Source: Parascedosporium putredinis
Taxonomy: Eukaryota; Ascomycota; Sordariomycetes; Microascales; Microascaceae
DNA length: 64,000 nucleotides
Assembly (NCBI GenBank): GCA_949357655.1
Contig: CASHTG010000007.1
Location: 496,001-560,000, forward strand
Direction: 5' to 3'
The position numbers were made by a program, and so were the translations under genes. Each line of letters begins with the position of its first letter. The stretch's first letter is position 1. Below the pieces are notes generated by a model. That model saw only the letters and a program-made list of their open reading frames with translations, was not told the origin of the DNA and did not search any database. Shown piece by piece: positions 57,111 through 64,000 of the stretch.

Positions 57111-59635
57111 TGACAAAGAATATCGAAACGAAGATAAAACTCAAGCTGTATCGATGTAGAAACTCCCAGTTCGTGGGTAGGGAGAAAAGCCTATGTTTAA
57201 TACTGTCGCCGTCGTCCGTGGCTTGAGCCGCTATTCGGAGCAGGGCTATAAGTGAGGGGCTCGGCTTCTACCGTCTTCTAAGGGATTGAACGGCCCACTG
57301 CACAGCAAGATGCTGTCTTGCGCGTTGGAAGAATAAAGAGAGCTAGCAAGTGAGGGAGAGCCACGATCCCAACTCTTGTGAGGGAGACGGGGCAATGGGG
57401 GCCCCACCGATGGATATCGAGTGAAGAAGGTTCGCGAATTCCGAGATGGAAACCAGCCAGCCAGGGAGGTGGGCCAAGAAACCACAACAATTCAAGGCTC
57501 TTCGGGTCCTTGTTGAGATGTAGGTCCTAAGCTGGAAAATTGGTACAGCAACCGCAAAACCCACATCTCTTTACTGTTCAAAAAGAACAGGGGAGTTTAC
57601 TTTTTGTATTTTGATATCGGGAAGGAGCACTGGGTTCGGTTGTATCCGTCCAGGCCTTCCTGCCGCTTTCCCCTCTCCAGTACTCGAGACAGCAGCACTT
57701 GCCTTCCCGGTCATCCGACGAGGTATTATTTTCGTGTGCGTCCCCTTATGAATTTTCTTCTCTCTCCCAGTATCCTCACCCTTTTGCCCACCCTTGTGCG
57801 TCTCTGTTCCCGGTATTCTTTTATCCCTCTAGGCCCAGACTCCCGTAGCGAGAAAAAACTGCCCTTGCCGCTGGCTGCGTCAAAATCGAGAACGAGTGCC
57901 CCTCGGCGCACCCCCACTACGCCGCCCTGGGGGCCAGTGAGGAGGTGCTGTGCTGCCAGGATACCCCACGTCTGCCCCTCATTCGCCCGTTTTCGCAACC
58001 TCATGCGTCGATGTCTAACGTATCCGCTTTTAACTCCCAAAGCTACAATAACGAACTGGCTGGTCTGCCCTCTTCTTGTCATCTCACGTACGCTCGTTTG
58101 TTTTCTTTTCGGGCCTAGCCCCGCCTCGAGCGTCTGTCCTTGCCGGGATGGGGAGGCTATGGGAAGCCATTCATGGATAACCCGTTGCCATTACCCTTCT
58201 TGTGCAGTGGCGGTCGTGGACGTGCCTTTCCGTCCGGTCCCCATTTCCTAATCCCCCTCCTTTGTTTGGACGCCTGTGGCTGTTCCTGCCTGTGAGAGCC
58301 AGGGATCCACGCACGTCGTCCTCCATTTCACATGGATATGGGAAGATAGGCACTATTTCGAGGTTATACGTGGTTGTGGTGGTGAGGGGCGAACCCGATC
58401 CTCTCCGGGCCTCAACAGCGAAGGGTCAAACCGGGTGCCCTTGTCCGCGTTGGTGATTCGCCAAAAGGAATGGGCTTCTAGACTATCACATGCCCGAGTG
58501 CTTTATCATGGAGCTTTCAAAGTCGTCATAAGAAAGTCCCAAACCAACTTCGAGTGTTGTTTGTTCAACATCATGAATATCGATGGCTTGCGTTTCGCAC
58601 CCTTCCCAAACTCGAGCAGTCGTGCATGGGAACACCGCCATCTCCCACTGGTGGGATGCAAATCGCAAATCGCACCCGCGGGAACCATCAATAGCGTGGC
58701 ACAGGATGCCATGCCGCAACGCAGGGTTTTCTTTCCCCCTTCCCTCTTCCTCACTTCCTTACTTCCCCGCCCACCCTGTCAGGGCCCTGAAAAGCTGGCG
58801 GCTGAAACCGTGGCTACACAAGAATTGAATGGATTGGTCAACCGAGACAAACTCGTCTTGAAAAGGAAACTCGATGCTCCCAACCCTCCCAACCCTCGCC
58901 CTACCCCACGGCTCACAACATATCACATAAGCAGTAGGCCTCATCATAACCTACAAGTACTCATCTTCGTTCTCCACCCGACTCAATTGTTCGTCTGCCT
59001 ACGAGGGATCGTTCCATCAAGCTATGAGAATAGCAAGGGAATGCATTCGTGATATTGGCTTGAATCTAAACTCGGCCAAGATGGGAAGCAAGCACAGATT
59101 CGGAGAGGCGTTGAGCGCCAACTTATCAATCTAGGACGAATATGATGGTCATAGCCGATTATTCCTTTTCGTTGATATGCATCGGAGTAAGCTGGCAAGC
59201 CAAGAAGATGTGAAAAGGGCATGCTGCAGCCACGGAAGCCACTGAAGCCAGGCTCGAACGGGATGAAGCGCCACATGTCGATTTATAAACATGACTGCCT
59301 CAGCGTACCCCATGCCTTCTTTGCTCCCCTTGGTCAATTGCCGTGACCTCGTCAGTGAGCTCCGACGCAATCCGTATGCGTGACTAATAAGCCAAACCAT
59401 CACCGAGCCAAGCTGAGCGGCCTACTTTTCTCGCGAAGCCGCGCTCGGCAGCCCGCGTAATCACATCCGGGCAAGGCACGGGATCTTTGGGAGGCGAAAA
59501 ACCGTATTTATTATTACCATGCCGAATCAAGCGCCAACTATACCGTACAACAAATAAGCAATAGCTGCGCGGCCAGAGCCTTCCTGATCCGTGGTTCAGC
59601 TAGTAATGGATGCGTTCATGGATTCTGCCCTTCGT
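57111..59635. other. Poorly resolved region, possibly holding a broken small gene
   Basis: No gene can be supported with confidence. A plus-strand frame at about 57849-58085 reads KTALAAGCVKIENECPSAHP, HYAALGASEEVLCCQDTP and runs to a GTACGC donor-like site. A downstream CAG acceptor near 58206 would add VAVVDVPFRPVPIS and a stop. Elsewhere open frames look random. Confidence 0.3.
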
Positions 59636-62446
59636 CTACAAATACATGTGGGGTTTCACGACGACGTGTCCGCGCTCGACTCCCCCAACTTCCAAGGCGA
59701 ACCTAATAGACCCATGATGGTCAAACTGGAATACTATGTCATAGTATAGAATGAAGTACTCAAAATGGTCGCTTGGCCTTAGGTGATAGAAGTAAAAGCT
59801 GTCGGGGATCGAGGAAACGTCGACGCTCAAGGTGCAGACAACAGGAACTGTGCGTAATCCCCCACTCCGCGTCAGTTTCTTCAAACCCGTCATAGGATTA
59901 ATAGGTTCACGGGTTCCTACCTAGCGCATCGTAATGAACAGGCTCGTCCGGGAACTGAATCCATTTGTGCAAATCTTTATGGATAGTTCGGTTCGAGTCC
60001 AAGTAAGGAAAGTTTTGAGACTGCTGTACTCTTATCTTTCTCCCACGAACTATGTCCTGGCCCTGGAAATCGTTGCCAAAGGAGATCAATGTTAACCTCT
60101 ACGGGGCCGTCTGCGTAGGGGATTTAGAATCTTCCGTTTTCACTTACGTAGGACATGAACCACTCCATGATGTTACAGCGGTGCTCTTGGCTGAGCACGT
60201 CGACATACCACGGCTTATTGTTATCTCTGACGGGATCCATAGGCGCGGATACCATGATGCCGTAACTTGCGGGGGCCACGGTCGGTCTCGCGATCGGGGC
60301 TATGCCTAGTTTTAACATGATGGCTCCTCTGAGGGTATAGGGGTTAGCAGTCTCCGGACCATTCATCCACGGATGGATGGCTGGGTGGATGGGTGGAAAG
60401 GGGGCGTACTTTGCTACAGCGGTACGTCTAAAGAACAAACTCATCAGCGCTGTCCCACAAATCTCGCCTCTCTCTTTGCCCCCTCCGTCTCTGTCGTTTC
60501 TATCTCATGACTCACGCTTCTTCTGGTCCAAACTCAAAGTGCTGCGCTCCCCGCGGTCTTGACGGAGGTTCTACAATGGACGCGAACCCACCGACGTAGA
60601 AGTAGCTCTATATTGGTTCCCCTAGGCAGTCAGACAAGTGTGCGAAACTACCAGCTCCTCTTCACAGGACAGACTAACCGTTCTACGTCTCCTGGACCCT
60701 TGAATTGACTTCATTTGATTTTCGGCAAGTGAAGTGGCCACTTGCTTAATGTCCGCTGACCAACTTTTAATGAGAGTCCTATGAAAAAACAATGAGTCAG
60801 TGATCAACCCATCGACCTCATCACATCACGTCTTCATGTGCGGCAAGATTTTGGCCCTCCAATACTCGTCAAATAATGGCCAACGGAATATCAGTCCTTC
60901 GAGAGACTCACCCTGTGAGGAAGACGTGGCGGCAGTAGCGGAGATTCTGGCCGTGGAAGATTGTCGTCCTGCTCACTTGGTAAGGTACCGCCTTGTCCAT
61001 GCGGCTCGCGGCGCAAGAGGTCATGGCGGGTCTGATTTCGGTCTCGAATTTCAGTATTGATTTCTTGTAGAAGGCCGTTCTTATAAGCCTGTCAAAATCT
61101 CTCTGCTTTGTGTTGGCCCGAACGAGGGCTTGCAGCTTTTCGTTTAAGGAGACTACACCATGGAATGAACCTACATGTATCCAATAATCAGCACAACTCT
61201 GTCGTCAACCCATTAACATACACGGCGGCTCCCCTTTCACGACGAGGACCCAACAAAGGCAACGAAAAGGGGCGGGAAAATCACTAGTCTTGAAAAGAAG
61301 GAAGCACAGTCTGGCCGTTACCAGACCGGAATGCAGCAGCAGTCATTACCTGTGGGCGGTGCGATCTGATCAACCCGAAACGGATCCAGACTTTGAATCT
61401 CATATGTGGAAAGATTGGTCGTCCTGCCTCCAACGTCGCAGACGGTAATGACGTCTCCCACCTATATGGCATGGGCGCAAGGAATTAGCTCTCCAAACTC
61501 CGATATGAGGCCTCGCCACTTCTTCGGTGAGAAGAGCTGGCCTGAATGCTAACATACCCTATAGCCTTTACTCTTGATCATAGTCAGTCGGTACATTATG
61601 ACGGCTTCCGGATCCCTCACGATCTCGACCGAACTGAGGCCCGCCATGGTGGCCGCCTAATTCCAGACACTGTTAGAATCATTTTTCATTTCCAGGTTTA
61701 CCTCATATATCACCCTCCGGCCCCCGCTGAATTCTGATGTCGGACGAAAGGGAAAGGGGGGGCTGGCCTCATCGGACCATCTCACCTCCTGCAGGATTTG
61801 CACCGACTTTTCATCCCAGTGCGCGGGGACAGAGATGACATATTCTTGTTTGTGACAGTGGAAGAAGGCTTTGTCGGCGAATTTAGCCTCGATTTCGGCC
61901 AAAACGTGCCGCCGGAGCAAGAACAGGAACCCCCAGGCGAGGTACCTGGGATTCCAGCGAAATTTCGGGGAGTAGAAGGGCAGGGTGACAGTGTACGGTG
62001 TCTGCTGGTGCGAGCGGAGGTAGAGAGGTATGGCGGTGAATTTTTCCCATGCAGAGCCCAGGTCGAGCTCGTAGCCGAACTTGGAGGGCCATCCGCTAGT
62101 CCGGAGGAGGACGGTAGAGGGCACGCAGGTGCTACTCGGGTCGGGGCCTCCGGCCAGTTGGAGACGAGGTTGATGACTTCTGGATCGGCGGCGAATGCGT
62201 AGGCGACCCTATGGAAATGTCAATGGATGGATGTATGTATGTATCAGTTATTAGTACAGGGAAATCGGGGTTGCTTCTTTTTCCTCGAAACAGAACAGAA
62301 ACTATTGCAGTGATCAAGGCGCGGAAGAAGGGGTTTAGGATATTGATGGGCGGCCATTAATTCACTTGCACGACGTACTTGGTATATGAAGCGCCGAAAT
62401 CGATGCTGATGACGAGGCTCCCGGATCTTCGGGGACCGGATCCCAT
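59636..62446 (-). CDS. Divergent Hsp70-like (actin-like ATPase fold) protein
   Basis: Fungi carry expanded families of such Hsp70-like ATPases with uncertain roles. The ATG at 62446 gives MGSGPRRSGSLVISIDFGAS, with phosphate-1 motif IDFGASYTK. Introns follow at 62209-62378, 61657-61785, 61462-61557 and 61171-61349, with more at about 60779-60911, 60063-60147 and 59848-59920. Exon 2 carries WPSKFGYELD and AWEKFTAIPLYLRSHQQTPY, ending VISVPAHWDEKSVQILQE. Then come AATMAGLSSVEIVRDPEAVI, phosphate-2 VCDVGGRTTNLSTYEIQSL (canonical families have DAGGGT), SLNEKLQALVRANTKQRDFD and an adenosine-like motif FYVGGFASIV. The C-terminal part (RGAIMLKLGIAPIARPTVAP, SYGIMVSAPMDP) ends VEVGG-like ERGHVVVKPHMYL, stop 59636-59638. 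One base is missing near 62171. Substitutions in the glycine motifs make ATPase activity uncertain. Confidence 0.82.
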
Positions 62447-63842
62447 TTCGGAGATGCAAACTCCACATCGTTCACGAAAGGCGTTCCGGACATTGGTATC
62501 TCCCACCCTATCTCCTCCCGGCAGGATTCTGATCAATGGTCGTTGAAGAAAAGAGTGAATCTAGAATGACAGAAAATAGCGTCGGTCTTGTAGTCGCTCT
62601 TGAATTCGGTGAGACACTCCTCTCCCCCAAAAGTGTGAGTGTTTCTTGGCCGCTGGGCGTCGTGCTTCGTAGAATCTTCAATTCCAAGAATGGATGACGG
62701 TGAGAGCTGAAGGAGGGAAAACGTTCGTTATAAGGAACGTGCTCGAGGTCCAAGGCGGCGAGTTTCTCTAATTCACATATTAAAAGAACACTAGGCTCGC
62801 GCCTTCTCGAGCCTCTTGATCTTGGAATCAGATCCCGTTCGTCGTCGTGCGTTCTAGATACCTCGCGGCGGGGCGGGGGTCTTTCACGGCCTGGGGATTA
62901 GGCTAGATGTGCGAGTAGGTTATTGATTGTGTTCGCCGAAGTGTGTCGAATAGTGAAGCAGCCTTTCTCATGCCACTTTTAAGTTCTGCCAGGTTATGGT
63001 CCCATAGCAAGGTTCTTCTTTCATGGGAAAAGGGCAGGCAATCGGGCATGGTGAGAGGTCTGAATTTGGCAAGTCATAGTGAATAATCTACGAACCCACG
63101 ATTCAGTATCTGATGTGTGTGACGACATGGGGGTGTGATAGTTGTCTGAACCTACTTATCTAGCATTGAAGTTTTCCTTTTGGTAGAAATCATCTTTTTC
63201 TTAGACTACCTCCCTGATTGCATATAAGCAAGAACATTATGTGTAGACGTGATAACCTTGAGGCAGCCTTCAAACAGATACATTATATCGGCCAATTTTA
63301 AGCTTATATCCACATACCGGCGCATCGAACGGCCCGTCTAGACCATGGGTGTGATACTGGCAGTCCACGCCACGATACCCAATGCTACGGATCGACAGAC
63401 AGTTTCAAGGCAGAATTCGATCGATCCGTGTGGAACCTCGAACCTTGTAGTCACAGAAAGCACGTGTGAGTGATGTATCAAAACTAAGATTGGACTTGAA
63501 GCTTCTATTGACGTCTGTAGAAGTGTGTATGCTCAAAAAATGATTCATGAGTTTCGTGACCTGTCTAGTATCCACCCCTGCTTTCCGTGTACGACGTTGA
63601 ACGGATAAGAAATGATCGGGGAAAGCAAAAAAGAGAACAAACAAATCATAAAAGAGTGCATCTCGTACTCCATGTCCAAGAAACCGACCAAATGCCTCAT
63701 CTTTTGGATACATGTACAAGCAACAGATTGTAGATGAAAGATGAAGGGATGGTTGGCTATTAAGAATTACCCAGGTCTTAAGGCATAGCTTTTTTTTGTT
63801 TTATTTTTCTTTCTTTCTTTCTTTCTTCAACGTTAAAGGTGT
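62447..63842. other. Intergenic region upstream of the Hsp70-like gene
   Basis: No gene is recognised. A short minus-strand frame at 62508-62753 has no known motif. A CTTT microsatellite lies near the right edge. Confidence 0.4.
63806..63827 (+). repeat. (CTTT)n microsatellite
   Basis: About five CTTT units follow a T-rich tract, just downstream of the stop of the partial minus-strand gene. Confidence 0.75.
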
Positions 63843-63987
63843 TTAGGCAATGGCTGAGATCTCGGTGACGTTGACCTGGACGGTCGAGCCGGCACAGTCG
63901 GCCGTTGAAGCCACATCCTCGGCAGTGCTACCGGTAGCAGGGCAGCCAAGACCAGCGATGCCGGATCCGAGGGCGGTGAAGTAAGTC
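63843..63987 (-). CDS. Last exon of a truncated gene, probably a secreted or surface protein
   Basis: This exon follows an acceptor-like TTTCTAG (63988-63994). It codes YFTALGSGIAGLGCPATGST and AEDVASTADCAGSTVQVNVT, then ends EISAIA (stop 63843-63845). Two cysteines, Ser/Thr/Gly richness and one N-glycosylation sequon (NVT) fit an extracellular protein. The rest of the gene lies beyond the window, so I cannot name a family. Confidence 0.5.
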
Positions 63988-64000
63988 CTAGAAATATATT

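Overview
This window is nuclear DNA of a filamentous ascomycete (Pezizomycotina, most likely a Sordariomycete). The support is: single-copy eukaryotic housekeeping genes, short introns of about 65-180 bp with GT(A/G)AG(T) donors and CTAAC-like branch sites, a strong preference for C or G at third codon positions, and accessory families typical of moulds (small Cys-rich secreted proteins, DUF1857, N2227 methyltransferase, a divergent Hsp70-like ATPase, a GPI-anchored His-rich protein). I recognise no tRNA, rRNA, CRISPR array, intact transposon or virus.

Layout. 0.7-10 kb: the mitochondrial pyruvate dehydrogenase E2 (minus) and the Golgi Arf-GEF SEC7 (plus) diverge. 11-14 kb: an HSM3-like proteasome-assembly chaperone (plus) converges on the polyadenylation factor FIP1 (minus). 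15-16 kb: a secreted protein with an 11-residue tandem repeat (minus). 18.6-22.6 kb: the FG nucleoporin NUP49 and the RNA polymerase III subunit RPC31 (both plus). 22.6-26.3 kb: a large gene-poor spacer. 26.3-36.3 kb: a SulP sulfate permease, a Cys-rich secreted protein, a DUF1857 protein, a His-rich GPI-type protein with a duplicated Cys-His motif, and an N2227 (carnosine N-methyltransferase family) protein. 38.9-44.5 kb: one very large gene of unknown role carrying several cytochrome b5-like domains. 45-54 kb: a TTC27/Emw1-type TPR protein and a long GYF-domain protein (both minus). 55.1-56.4 kb: an XAP5/FAM50 protein (plus). 56.6-57.1 kb: an orphan membrane-protein-like frame. 59.6-62.4 kb: a divergent Hsp70-like ATPase (minus). 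The window ends inside a further minus-strand gene.

The main technical feature is that nearly every conserved gene is broken by one or more frameshifts. Each one I worked through is repaired by adding a single base, usually to a homopolymer (six C or G expected, five present). The shared direction and context point to homopolymer under-calling in the read or assembly data rather than to a run of pseudogenes, so gene spans below are given across these breaks. The housekeeping genes belong to unrelated pathways (mitochondrial carbon metabolism, Golgi traffic, proteasome assembly, mRNA 3' processing, nuclear pore, Pol III, splicing). The best candidates for undescribed biology are the multi-b5 protein, the duplicated PHGDHWHC protein and the Cys-rich secreted protein.
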